Assembly (NCBI RefSeq): GCF_009911595.1
Contig: NZ_QWKG01000007.1
Coordinates: forward strand, 38,411 to 102,410
Length of the DNA stretch: 64,000 bases
DNA from: Colidextribacter sp. OB.20
GTDB lineage: Bacteria > Bacillota > Clostridia > Oscillospirales > Oscillospiraceae
Reading direction: 5' to 3'
Under the pieces are notes generated by a model that did no database searches, was not told where the DNA came from, and saw only the letters and a list, made by a program, of their open reading frames with translations. Shown here in pieces: positions 25,752 through 34,945 of the stretch (positions are counted from its first letter, which is position 1; the number at the start of each line of letters is the position of its first letter). The position numbers and the translations under genes were made by a program.

Positions 25752-27281
25752 ATGGAACACTTTAGAGAGATTGATACTGAACAGATGGAAATACCAACAG
25801 TCGGTACGAACCTGTTTTCTAACCGCGCCGCTGTGGCATCTATGCAGTCGGCCGCCAATGGGGTCGAGGTTTCTATCATTATCCAGGCATATAACCGGCT
25901 GGAAAAAACGCAGCGGTGCGTGGAAAGCGTTTTGAAGTACACAACGGGAATCAATTATGAGCTTATTTTTTTGGATAACGGTTCAAAGAGGGACATTACA
26001 GAGTTCTTTCGCTCTGTGGACCACGATAGAAAACAAATCATTCGCTTTACAAAGAATCTGGGCGTCTCATATCCCAGTTCAACTCTGAATCTGAACACGC
26101 TGGGCCGTTTTATTTGCATCCTTCCATGCGACCTGATTGTCACCTCAAATTGGCTGAAAAACCTCTTGATCTGCATGAAGTCGGACGAGAGAATCGGGAT
26201 GGTCAATCCTGTGTGCTCAAACACCTCGAACCTGCAGAATGTAGAATTATTTTACACAAATTATGCCGAAATGCAGAGAAAAGCCGCTCAGTTTAACCGC
26301 AGTGATCCGAAAAAATGGGAGGACCGGCATCGGCTGATTACATTGGGCACCTTATATCGGAAAGAGGCGCTCATGGCGATTGGCTGGCCTATTGGTGACG
26401 CCGGTTTCTTTCACGATTTTGCGGATGACGATATTACCTTCCGTATCCGCCGCATGGGATACCGGACCATATTGGCCGGGGATACCTGGGTCTGTCATGA
26501 CCACGACCTGAGACATGGCGAGGGAAAAGACCCCGCAGAATTTCAAAAATCCCTGGACATCGGCGGGGAAAATTTCCGGGAAAAATACTTCGGAGTCGAT
26601 GCTTGGGAGGATGTGAACAACTATTATATCCCATATTTTTCCCGCTTCCCGGCACCTTCCAGCACTGGCTGCCTCCAGCTTTTGGGGGTAGATACCCGGT
26701 GCGGGACCCCCATTCTGGATGTTAAAAACTGGCTGCATAAGTTTGGGCTGTTTGAAGCAAATCTGTCCGCCTTTACACAGGACCCCAAGTATTGGCTGGA
26801 CCTGAAAACGATTTGCAAGGGATCGGTCGTCTGTGACAGAGAGGAATTTCTGGCTGACTCCTTCCCCAGAGAGCGGTTTGACTATATTGTTGCGGACCGT
26901 CCGATTAATCGGTATCACGAGCCGTCGAAAATGCTGCGCGACCTGTTTTCACTCTGCAAAAATGGCGGGTATCTGATCTGTAAGCTGGCAAATGCCTATT
27001 CCTTCAAGGAGTATCTGCACCTGCTGGGCCAAACGGATGTGTATGACCCGGATTTCTCCCTGAACATCCCGGTGGGACGATTCCGCCTTGCCTTACAGGA
27101 GTGGGGCGAGATTCAGTGTGAGCTGCGGATCGGGGAGGGGCTGGACCAAGAGAGTCAGGCGCTTCTGGCGTCGCTTTACCCTGTCGGCCTGCCAGGTGAG
27201 CAGCGCTCCGCTGCCTTGGCGCAGATGCAGTGCCGAGAGTTTTTGTTTGTTGTCAGGAAGCGGAGCCCGCAGGAGAAATAG
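25752..27281 (+). CDS. Family 2 glycosyltransferase, probable C-terminal methyltransferase-like domain
   Basis: This is a 509-residue protein. Residues ~40-290 form a GT2 domain: VSIIIQAYNRLEKTQRCVESVL, ELIFLDNGSKRD, a FICILPCDLIV region in the DxD position, and FHDFADDDITFRIRRMGYR. Residues ~310-500 read LQLLGVDTRCGTPILDVKN, then RFDYIVADRPI and LFSLCKNGGYLICKL. These resemble the later motifs of SAM-dependent methyltransferases (a motif I is weak). It is encoded directly after rfbG with a 9-nt gap. It probably extends or decorates the flagellin glycan. The second-domain call is tentative. Confidence 0.75.
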   Translation: MEHFREIDTEQMEIPTVGTNLFSNRAAVASMQSAANGVEVSIIIQAYNRLEKTQRCVESVLKYTTGINYELIFLDNGSKRDITEFFRSVDHDRKQIIRFTKNLGVSYPSSTLNLNTLGRFICILPCDLIVTSNWLKNLLICMKSDERIGMVNPVCSNTSNLQNVELFYTNYAEMQRKAAQFNRSDPKKWEDRHRLITLGTLYRKEALMAIGWPIGDAGFFHDFADDDITFRIRRMGYRTILAGDTWVCHDHDLRHGEGKDPAEFQKSLDIGGENFREKYFGVDAWEDVNNYYIPYFSRFPAPSSTGCLQLLGVDTRCGTPILDVKNWLHKFGLFEANLSAFTQDPKYWLDLKTICKGSVVCDREEFLADSFPRERFDYIVADRPINRYHEPSKMLRDLFSLCKNGGYLICKLANAYSFKEYLHLLGQTDVYDPDFSLNIPVGRFRLALQEWGEIQCELRIGEGLDQESQALLASLYPVGLPGEQRSAALAQMQCREFLFVVRKRSPQEK

Positions 27282-27282
27282 G

Positions 27283-28554
27283 ATGAGGATACTGCATATT
27301 GCCGCACATATGGGCGGCGGGATCGGTTCGGCTTATGCCGGGCTTGGAGCATGCGGGCAGGAGCAGAGAGTCCTTCTGCTGGAGCCGCCTCAGGATCAAA
27401 CAACTCTGGACAAGGTACAATCCGCCGGGTTCCAAATCATACAGGGAACAGAAAATCCCTGCATAGAGCGAGAGCTGGAGTGGGCAGATGCGGTTGTATT
27501 CAGCTGGCATCATCACCCCGCACTCACAAAATTCCTTCACGACTTCCCGGCCGTTCCAATTCGCAGCATACTCTGGTGTCACGTTTCCGGAAATTACTTT
27601 CCCGCAATTTCCGCCGGTCTTCTGCGGAGCTTTGATCAGTGCATTTTCGCCACGCCGTTTAGTCTGGAGCTCCCACAGGTCCAGGCGCTGGGGACGGAAT
27701 ATCTTCAAAGACACTGTGGTGTTGTCTATGGCCTAAACGACCTCAGCCGCTTTACCCGGATTAAGAGGAGACCGCATGAACGGTATACCATCGGATATGT
27801 GGGAACACTCGGTTTCTGTAAGCTGCATCCGGCGCTTGTGGACTTTTATGGAGTGGCAGGCATGTCTGATGCGCGGTTTATGTTGGTGGGTGCGCCTTCC
27901 ACAAAGGAGGAGCTTCTGTCCGCCGCAGAAAGGCGGGGGATGGCAGGACAGCTCCAGTTCTGCGGACAGCTTCCCAATGTGGAGCCCGCACTGGCACAGA
28001 TGGACGTGTTCAGCTATCTGTTGAATCCACAGCACTTTGGCGCCACTGAAAACGCACTGCTGGAGGCCATGGCCGCGGGGCTGCCTGTGGTGGCCCTGGA
28101 TCAGTGCGTGGAGCGCCATATTATTCGAAACGGAGAGACCGGGCTGTTGGTCCACTCCCCGGAGGAGTATGGGAACGCTGTCCGGTATCTGCGGGAAAAT
28201 CCGGAGAAGGCGTCGCTTATAGGCGCACACGCCCGGGCAGATATTATGAAGCGTTATGAAATCGAAGAAAACCGACGGAGATTTCTCGCCGCCTGCCGGC
28301 GGGCGGATGCGGGGGAAAAGCATCTGCACCATTTTGGCGAATTTTTTACGGGTGAACCGGCGGACTGGTTTTTGTCCGCCGTGGATGCTGACAGGCAGTG
28401 CTTTGAGGAAGGCCGTGTTCAGGACGCGGGCCTGATTTTCCGTGAAAAGACGAAGGGCTCACCCGCTCATTATCATACCCATTTTCCGGAAAACCACCGG
28501 CTCACCCAATGGACGGAACAAATAAATTGTTTGAAAAGGAAGACTGATTTATGA
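27283..28554 (+). CDS. Family 4 glycosyltransferase
   Basis: This 423-residue GT-B-fold enzyme has MRILHIAAHMGGGIGSAYAG at the N-terminus, TIGYVGTLGFCKLH between the domains, the C-terminal FCGQLPNVEPALAQMDVF, and the GT4 retaining-enzyme E-x7-E motif in ATENALLEAMAAGLPVVAL. The last ~90 residues extend beyond the core. AGGAG precedes the ATG at 27283, one base after the previous stop. It overlaps the next gene by 4 nt. Sugar donor and acceptor unknown; the island suggests flagellin glycan. Confidence 0.85.
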   Translation: MRILHIAAHMGGGIGSAYAGLGACGQEQRVLLLEPPQDQTTLDKVQSAGFQIIQGTENPCIERELEWADAVVFSWHHHPALTKFLHDFPAVPIRSILWCHVSGNYFPAISAGLLRSFDQCIFATPFSLELPQVQALGTEYLQRHCGVVYGLNDLSRFTRIKRRPHERYTIGYVGTLGFCKLHPALVDFYGVAGMSDARFMLVGAPSTKEELLSAAERRGMAGQLQFCGQLPNVEPALAQMDVFSYLLNPQHFGATENALLEAMAAGLPVVALDQCVERHIIRNGETGLLVHSPEEYGNAVRYLRENPEKASLIGAHARADIMKRYEIEENRRRFLAACRRADAGEKHLHHFGEFFTGEPADWFLSAVDADRQCFEEGRVQDAGLIFREKTKGSPAHYHTHFPENHRLTQWTEQINCLKRKTDL

Positions 28555-29627
28555 ATGCAGCACAGACTTTTGAAATGGTCCGCACAGTTACAGAACAAAT
28601 AACCACACCGGAAGAGAACGATACAGTGATCCTGTTTGGTGCGGGAGGACTGGGAGTAATGTCTCTTTCGGCCTTGCAAACGGAGCATAAGGTTACTGCC
28701 TTCTGCGATAACGACAAGAATAAAGCAGGAACCATGATTGAAGGTCTGCCTTGCATTTCTCCCGCGCAGCTTTTAGATTACCCCAAGGCTTTTGTTCTAA
28801 TCAGCAGTGCCAAATATTACAGCAGTATCCATCAACAACTGGGCCAAATGGAAATTCGCCACTGCAGTTTAGACGCTTACATCGTGCAAAAGCATTGGGC
28901 CGAATTTGAACGTGTTTTTGATATTCTGGATGACGATGCCAAACAGATATATGCTGGAATTCTGCTCTGCCGGGTCAGCGGCGATAACTCAGAGGCCGAA
29001 AAATACTTCTGCGGCAATCCATCCTTCGCTATTCCGAAGTTTGATTACCTCCTTCACCCCAGAGGAGGATTTATAGACTGCGGTGCGTTTGTGGGAGACA
29101 CTGTTGAAGAAATGGTCAAGCATTCTTTCGGTACTGTGCCGGTGATATACGCTTTTGAGCCAAATGCCCGGAACTATGCAGCCCTGCGGAAACGGGTTTC
29201 TTTTTTGCGTGACATTTGGGCGTTAGAGCCGGAAACAATTATTTGTGAGAACGCAGGGGTAGGCATAAAAAGCGCGACTTTATCATTTGTTGCTGGCGAC
29301 CAGTACATCGGAACCCAAATAACCCACAATTTAGACGCAGCCGGAAATGTCAAAGTTGTCAGCATAGATGAATACTTGAAGGAGAAGGGCAATCCAACTA
29401 TCGCGCTGATAAAAGCGGATATTGAATCTTACGAGTGGGATATGATCCATGGAGCGAAAGAGACGATTCAACGGTGTAAACCGAAACTAGCAATCTCCAT
29501 TTATCACAGCGTTTACGACTTCTTCCGAATTCCGCTTTATTTGAAGAAATTGGTTCCAGAATATCACTTTACGGTTCGACATCATAGTCTTGCGGATGAG
29601 GAGACAACGCTGTATTGCTACGTTTGA
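28551..29627 (+). CDS. FkbM-family methyltransferase with N-terminal nucleotide-binding domain
   Basis: This is a 358-residue protein. Residues ~20-110 form a Rossmann-like domain (VILFGAGGLGVMSLSAL, FCDNDKNKAGT, GLPCISPAQLL) like the N-terminus of PglD-type and other sugar-modifying proteins. Residues ~165-355 form an FkbM methyltransferase: GGFIDCGAFVGDTVEEMV (SAM loop), YAFEPNARNYAALRKR, VSIDEYLKEKG and LIKADIESYEWDMIHGA. It should O-methylate a sugar hydroxyl. The DNA is noticeably more AT-rich than the upstream genes, as are the next two genes. Confidence 0.85.
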   Translation: MNAAQTFEMVRTVTEQITTPEENDTVILFGAGGLGVMSLSALQTEHKVTAFCDNDKNKAGTMIEGLPCISPAQLLDYPKAFVLISSAKYYSSIHQQLGQMEIRHCSLDAYIVQKHWAEFERVFDILDDDAKQIYAGILLCRVSGDNSEAEKYFCGNPSFAIPKFDYLLHPRGGFIDCGAFVGDTVEEMVKHSFGTVPVIYAFEPNARNYAALRKRVSFLRDIWALEPETIICENAGVGIKSATLSFVAGDQYIGTQITHNLDAAGNVKVVSIDEYLKEKGNPTIALIKADIESYEWDMIHGAKETIQRCKPKLAISIYHSVYDFFRIPLYLKKLVPEYHFTVRHHSLADEETTLYCYV

Positions 29628-29741
29628 TTTTCAAAACTGATAAGCGAGGGAGCCGTTATAAACGCAAAAAAGAGCCCGCTGGACAGGCGACCGAACACCA
29701 CTTCAGGACGTTCTGACAGATTTTAAACGGAGGGATCAGCG

Positions 29742-31556
29742 TTGAGGTACTGCATCGCAATGCCAAAACTTGCGGAAGTTGATGAGTTGTCCTATCAATT
29801 CCCCATTGGAATAGCATATGTTTCAGCGGCATTGAAGGCATCTGGCCGGGAAGTTATTACCTATAATTTGAACTATAAAGCTGGTACTATTGAGGAGCAA
29901 ATCCGAAAGTTAGTCTATGAAAATGATATTGATGTTTTTGCGACAGGTGGATTAACAGGACAGTACTGGCAGCTAAAGAAGATTTTGGACGCCGCAAAAG
30001 CAGCGCGCCCCAGTATGCGCCTCTGCGTAGGTGGTGGAATTATAACATCTTCCCCTGTTCCAGCTATGGAGGCTTTGGGAGTAGCGGATATCGGCATGAT
30101 TGGTGAAGGCGAGATTACAATCTGTGAATTGGCCGAGGCTTTAGAAGGGCTACGGGACCTTCATTCTGTTGACGGGTTGATTTTCAAAGAAAATGGCAGT
30201 TGGACTGTTACAGCTCCTCGAGCTGAGATTATGGATCTGGACAGCTTGCCCTATCCGGATTATGAGGGATTTGAGTATGAAGAAATGCTCAAAAGGAAGC
30301 CGACAGACGTATTTTCGCATATTGAAGATAGATTTGGTGCGGTGTCGCTGGGCCGCTCGTGTCCATTTAACTGTACATTTTGCTTTCACCCGCTTGGCAC
30401 CAAATACCGCAGGCGAAGCCTGAAGAGCGTTTTTAAAGAGATCGACTATCTGATAGAGAAATTTGATATCCATAATCTTTATATTTCGGATGAACTGTTT
30501 GTTGCAAAAATTGATGATGCAAGAGAATTCTGTAGTGAGATCAAAAAACGCCATATTGGATTTACTGTGTACCTGCGCGTGGATATGGTAAATCGTGAAG
30601 TACTGGAACTCTTGAGGGATCACGGTTGTATACAAATTTGCTTTGGCCTTGAGAGTGCGGACAATCGCATTCTAAAGAGTATGAATAAGCATATTACGAT
30701 CGAACAAACCGAACGTGCGCTTGCGCTCTGCAATGAGGTTGGAATCAGGACTTGGGGGAACTTTATTTTTGGGGATGAAGCGGAGACGGTGGAAACATAT
30801 CAAAACACCATCCGCTGGTGGAAAGAGCACCCGCAGTATACCATTATAAACAATTTGATTGTGGTTTATCCGGGATCTATCCTATATAAACATGCCTGTG
30901 AACGTGGGATCATTAAGGATGAAGTCCAATTTATCAAAGACGGGTGTCCCTATACAAATGTTTCCAAGATGACCGATGAGGAATATCGGAATATGGCTTT
31001 GGAGCTTTGTATGCTGCCGGAAGGGCGGACAGATATACTAAAAGATGCTACATTACAGTACAAAGGGGCTGGAAAGGTAAATTATACTGCGCGTTGCCCG
31101 CATTGTAATCAGTACAATACGTGGAAATCCCAAGATGCGTTTAAAGTCTCGACTAATATTGTTTGCAGCCACTGTGGATATACCATGCACATAATGATTG
31201 CAGATAGTCTGGACGGATGTACAGATCAAAACTTCCAATTATTAAAATCACATAAGATTGCAATCTGGCCGATGATCAATGCCGTGGAAGAATTGCGGCA
31301 TGCTGTTCCAAGCATTATGTCCGATAATGTTTATTTTATAGATTCTGCATCTGTAAAGCAGGGACTATATCACGGGAAAAAGGTATATGGACCCGAAATA
31401 ATAAATGACGCGCAAATTGACACTGTTTTTTTAACGTTGACGACATATGTGGCAGCAGAAATTATGGAGGATTTAAAAAAGTATCCATCTGTAAAAAACG
31501 TCTTTTATGCTGGAGACTTGCTGGATCCTGATTTTCCCAAACGAATAAAAGAGTAA
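29742..31556 (+). CDS. B12-binding-type radical SAM enzyme with C-terminal zinc ribbon
   Basis: This is a 604-residue protein. Residues ~1-140 form a cobalamin-binding-like domain (FPIGIAYVSAALKASG, CVGGGIITSSP, GEGEITICELAEAL). Residues ~200-400 form a radical SAM core with the [4Fe-4S] motif CPFNCTFC in LGRSCPFNCTFCFHPLG, and downstream CFGLESADNRILKSMNK. A C-terminal module has two Cys pairs (CPHCNQYN, CSHCGY) that look like a zinc ribbon. This architecture fits B12-dependent radical SAM methylases and ring-modifying enzymes. No typical His ligand motif for B12 is obvious. The start is TTG 29742 behind CGGAGGG. In this island it likely alters a glycan or a flagellin residue (inference). 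Confidence 0.82.
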   Translation: MRYCIAMPKLAEVDELSYQFPIGIAYVSAALKASGREVITYNLNYKAGTIEEQIRKLVYENDIDVFATGGLTGQYWQLKKILDAAKAARPSMRLCVGGGIITSSPVPAMEALGVADIGMIGEGEITICELAEALEGLRDLHSVDGLIFKENGSWTVTAPRAEIMDLDSLPYPDYEGFEYEEMLKRKPTDVFSHIEDRFGAVSLGRSCPFNCTFCFHPLGTKYRRRSLKSVFKEIDYLIEKFDIHNLYISDELFVAKIDDAREFCSEIKKRHIGFTVYLRVDMVNREVLELLRDHGCIQICFGLESADNRILKSMNKHITIEQTERALALCNEVGIRTWGNFIFGDEAETVETYQNTIRWWKEHPQYTIINNLIVVYPGSILYKHACERGIIKDEVQFIKDGCPYTNVSKMTDEEYRNMALELCMLPEGRTDILKDATLQYKGAGKVNYTARCPHCNQYNTWKSQDAFKVSTNIVCSHCGYTMHIMIADSLDGCTDQNFQLLKSHKIAIWPMINAVEELRHAVPSIMSDNVYFIDSASVKQGLYHGKKVYGPEIINDAQIDTVFLTLTTYVAAEIMEDLKKYPSVKNVFYAGDLLDPDFPKRIKE

Positions 31557-31572
31557 GGTTGGTAAATTTATT

Positions 31573-32589
31573 ATGAACGCCAAAGCAGGTACTCGCTGGA
31601 CAAATGACCGGACCCCCCTTCAAGAAGTCATCCCCCTGGAAACTCCCTATCTACTGTTTGTCGATCCCTCCAGCGTGTGCAATTTCCGTTGTAAATTCTG
31701 CCCCTGCGGAGGTGCCAACAAACATGTTTGGAGTGCCGAGAAGAGGACCAGCATCCTGCCTTATCAGGTCTACCGGAAGATCATAGACGATCTGGCAGAA
31801 TTTCCGGGGAAGCTGAAAACACTGCGGCTGTATAAGGAGGGGGAGCCGCTGGTCAACAAGCGCCTGCCGGACATGATTCACTATGCGAGAAAAAAAGACG
31901 TCACACAAAAAATCGACTTCACAACGAACGGCTCTCTGTTCGATTGTGATACCGCTCTGGCCATCACAGACGCAGGCGTGGACCGGATTAACATTTCGGT
32001 AGAGGCACTGGACGAGGCGGGATATGAGCAAATCTCGGGTGTGAAGCTCAACTATCGTGAATATCTGGAGAAGCTGCGCTTTCTATATCACAACAAAAAT
32101 GGGTGCCATATCTTTATTAAAATTTCCGATTTGGGACTGAGAGGTCATTCAGAACAGAAATTTTATGATATGTTCGGCGATATCTGCGACGAGATCGCGG
32201 TGGAGCATGTTTCGTCCGTCTGGCCGGAATTTGAAGTGAACGCGAATTTGAAATCGACCGACCAGCTGGACATTTACGGCGGACCTATAGCGAAACGGGA
32301 CACAGTGCAGGTATGCCCGTATCTGTTCTATTCCTTGTGCGTCAATTCAGATGGAACTGTCAGCGCCTGCCTCATGGATTGGAATCACCAGCTTCTGATT
32401 GGGGATTTGAAATGCCAAAGCCTGTTGGAAATCTGGAACGGGCAGCGGCTGCGGGAAATGCGGGAAAACCATCTGATGCTCCAACGCAGTACATACCACA
32501 CCTGTCGAAACTGCGGGCAGTTGGAATATGCAGTTCTGGATAACATTGACCCGTATCGGGAAGCTCTGCTGAACAAGATTTTGAAGTAA
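31573..32589 (+). CDS. Radical SAM/SPASM enzyme
   Basis: This 338-residue protein has the radical SAM motif CNFRCKFCPCGG near residue 36, the downstream EGEPLVNKRL and DFTTNGSLFD elements, and a C-terminal SPASM-like region with Cys in VCPYLFYSLCVNSDGTVSAC and CRNCGQ for auxiliary Fe-S binding. SPASM enzymes modify peptides or small molecules (oxidation, thioether formation, epimerisation or dehydrogenation). It lies 16 nt after the B12-type radical SAM gene. The paired arrangement inside a glycan island is unusual. Substrate unknown. Confidence 0.87.
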   Translation: MNAKAGTRWTNDRTPLQEVIPLETPYLLFVDPSSVCNFRCKFCPCGGANKHVWSAEKRTSILPYQVYRKIIDDLAEFPGKLKTLRLYKEGEPLVNKRLPDMIHYARKKDVTQKIDFTTNGSLFDCDTALAITDAGVDRINISVEALDEAGYEQISGVKLNYREYLEKLRFLYHNKNGCHIFIKISDLGLRGHSEQKFYDMFGDICDEIAVEHVSSVWPEFEVNANLKSTDQLDIYGGPIAKRDTVQVCPYLFYSLCVNSDGTVSACLMDWNHQLLIGDLKCQSLLEIWNGQRLREMRENHLMLQRSTYHTCRNCGQLEYAVLDNIDPYREALLNKILK

Positions 32590-32599
32590 GGCGGTTACA

Positions 32600-33613
32600 A
32601 TGGAAAAAGTAGTAATTTATGGTGCAGGGAACATGGGAAGAGCTGTGTTGGAGCTTCTGCGTGACCGCTGTGAGGTGATAGGTTTTATAGATGGGAACTC
32701 CGCCCTGTGGGGAAGCAGCATTTCGGGCGTTCCAGTCTGGAGCCTGTCGGACACGTCAGAAAAGCTGTGTGACGCTGTCGCGTTGGTTGCGATGACGGTC
32801 TGTCCCTTCTCCAGAATGCGAAAGCTCCTGTTAGAATCTGGTTTTCAGCGGGTGGTGCCTGCGGGGGATTACGTCAACGCTCAATATACGGGGGACGAAA
32901 TTCTGAACACATGGAGGGCGCAGGACCTGTACGGCACGCCACCCTTCGCGGATGAAAAATCCGTTTTGGATTACCGCGCCGCCTGCCAGTGGTTTACGAA
33001 AAGGGCTGACGGAGAACAGGCGCTGGAGGGCAACAAGTATTTCCCGGAATTTTTAAACACGCAGATCAGCCATTGCGGCACTATGCTGGATACCGCCGCG
33101 CTGGACGGTGGGTACATCGACAGCTTTTTGCAAAGAAACAAGGCCGGGCGTGTGTATTCCTATGTGCTCACGCCTCAAACAGTCTCCATACAGTCACTGC
33201 TGGAAAAATATCAGGGCCGGCCCGTATCCTTCTTTGAATGTGAAGCCGCCGGTCAGGATGGAACATTGAACTGCCGCAGGATTGGATTTATGCTGCCATT
33301 TACTCAGAAGCAAATGTATGCTGTCCCCGCAAAAACGATTGATACAGCTATGGAGGATACAGCATTTGATTATCTGCGGTGCTATTCCATGAGTGAAACG
33401 CTGCCGATCCTGCGGGGCGGAGAACGCTCCATTCATAAATACCGTCCGCTCATTGCGGTCAATATCGGGCACTACCAGTCTGATTTTCTTCAAGTACCAC
33501 CCTATTTGATAAAACAGTGTGTAAACTATAAATTTTATTTCAGGATGCACAGTTACCAGGGGAATGACTGCATTTTGTACGCAGTGCCAGAAGAAAAGCA
33601 CAAATTGAGGTGA
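32600..33613 (+). CDS. PglD-like/FkbM-remote protein of the glycan island
   Basis: This is a 337-residue protein. The N-terminus is a clear nucleotide-binding Rossmann domain (VVIYGAGNMGRAVLELL, VIGFIDGNSALWGSSISG). The C-terminal half aligns by eye with FkbM-type folds of the neighbour at 28551: LDTAALDGGYIDSFLQRN, GRVYSYVLTPQ and an IAVNIGHYQSDFLQVP ending. The SAM-binding glycine loop is not convincing. It may be a divergent methyltransferase or a regulatory/structural paralogue. AGGCGG lies 8 nt before the ATG. Confidence 0.6.
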   Translation: MEKVVIYGAGNMGRAVLELLRDRCEVIGFIDGNSALWGSSISGVPVWSLSDTSEKLCDAVALVAMTVCPFSRMRKLLLESGFQRVVPAGDYVNAQYTGDEILNTWRAQDLYGTPPFADEKSVLDYRAACQWFTKRADGEQALEGNKYFPEFLNTQISHCGTMLDTAALDGGYIDSFLQRNKAGRVYSYVLTPQTVSIQSLLEKYQGRPVSFFECEAAGQDGTLNCRRIGFMLPFTQKQMYAVPAKTIDTAMEDTAFDYLRCYSMSETLPILRGGERSIHKYRPLIAVNIGHYQSDFLQVPPYLIKQCVNYKFYFRMHSYQGNDCILYAVPEEKHKLR

Positions 33614-33622
33614 GCTGCACCG

Positions 33623-34945
33623 ATGAATTATGTGGATGTGCCGGCAAAGGACGAACTTTTATCCCAAATACGCACCTACTGTCACCAGAACTATCCCCAG
33701 AAAACTTCTTCTGTTTCGCCCTTATCCTATGCGGGACGTATTTTTGATGAAGAAGAGGTTGTCAATCTAATAGACAGCGCTTTAGAGTTCTGGTTGACTA
33801 ATGGGCGATACTCGGAACAGTTTGAACGTGACTTGGCAAAATTTTTGGGCGTGACATACTGTTCTTTTGTAAACTCAGGTTCCTCCGCGAATCTTCTGGC
33901 GTTTATGGCACTCACTGCTCCGGAGTTAGGAAAGCGGGCAATCCAGCGGGGTGACGAGGTTATTACCGTGGCTTGTGGCTTTCCCACCACTGTTGCGCCT
34001 ATCGTCCAATATGGGGCAGTCCCCGTCTTTGTCGATGTTGAGATTCCAACCTACAATATTGATGTTACTCAGATGGAGAACGCTTTGTCGTCCAGAACCA
34101 AAGCAGTTATGATTGCCCACACACTGGGAAATCCTTTTGATTTAGCTGGTGTGAAAGCGTTCTGCGACCAATATAACCTCTGGTTGGTAGAGGACAACTG
34201 CGATTCGCTGGGTGCAGAATTCCAGTTTGATGGGATTTGGCGCAAAACCGGGACGATAGGTGACATCGGAACATCCAGCTTTTACCCTGCTCACCATATC
34301 ACCACTGGCGAGGGCGGCGCAGTCTATACTAATAACCCTGAGCTCCATTCCATTATCCGCTCACTGCGAGATTGGGGGCGGGCGTGCACCTGTCCCTCCG
34401 GGCAGGATAACACCTGCGGACACCGTTTTGACGGGCAGTTTGGAACTCTCCCCCAAGGGTATGACCACAAATATGTCTATTCTCGTTTCGGATATAACCT
34501 GAAAGCTACCGATATGCAAGCTGCAATCGGTGTAGCGCAGTTAAAAAAGCTGCCGAATTTTATTGCAAAGCGGAACCATAATTTTCAACTTTTGAAGGAT
34601 AGTCTAGTGAGCTTGACAGATACTCTCATTCTTCCCAAATGCTGTCCGCAGGCGAAGCCAAGCTGGTTTGGCTTTCCTGTTACCTGCCGCAGGACTGGTA
34701 TCCGTGGCCAGCTAGTCCGTGCGCTGGAGAGTGCAGGCATTCAAACGCGGATGCTTTTTGCGGGCAATCTGACGCGGCATCCATGTCTCACAGCCTTGGA
34801 CCGGAACGCGTTCCGAACTGCTGTTCCGCTTGAACAGACGGACCGCGTTGCTGCGGACACATTCTGGGTGGGGGTCTATCCTGGCCTCTCCGATGAAAAC
34901 GTAACGTTTATGGCTGAACAAATCAAAAGGGCTGTGAAACAATAA
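33623..34945 (+). CDS. rfbH: CDP-4-keto-6-deoxyglucose 3-dehydrase (E1)
   Basis: This 440-residue DegT/DnrJ/EryC1-fold enzyme carries the E1 hallmarks. His replaces the PLP-binding Lys in SFYPAHHITTGEGGAV (His224/225). Iron-sulphur Cys residues match the family pattern: Cys193 in EDNCDSLGAE, then Cys255-x-Cys257-x7-Cys265 in CTCPSGQDNTC. It removes the 3-hydroxyl of CDP-4-keto-6-deoxyglucose using PMP and a [2Fe-2S] cluster. In characterised pathways it needs a flavin/Fe-S reductase (E3, AscD/RfbI), which is not encoded in this window. RfbF and RfbG supply the substrate. Confidence 0.94.
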   Translation: MNYVDVPAKDELLSQIRTYCHQNYPQKTSSVSPLSYAGRIFDEEEVVNLIDSALEFWLTNGRYSEQFERDLAKFLGVTYCSFVNSGSSANLLAFMALTAPELGKRAIQRGDEVITVACGFPTTVAPIVQYGAVPVFVDVEIPTYNIDVTQMENALSSRTKAVMIAHTLGNPFDLAGVKAFCDQYNLWLVEDNCDSLGAEFQFDGIWRKTGTIGDIGTSSFYPAHHITTGEGGAVYTNNPELHSIIRSLRDWGRACTCPSGQDNTCGHRFDGQFGTLPQGYDHKYVYSRFGYNLKATDMQAAIGVAQLKKLPNFIAKRNHNFQLLKDSLVSLTDTLILPKCCPQAKPSWFGFPVTCRRTGIRGQLVRALESAGIQTRMLFAGNLTRHPCLTALDRNAFRTAVPLEQTDRVAADTFWVGVYPGLSDENVTFMAEQIKRAVKQ

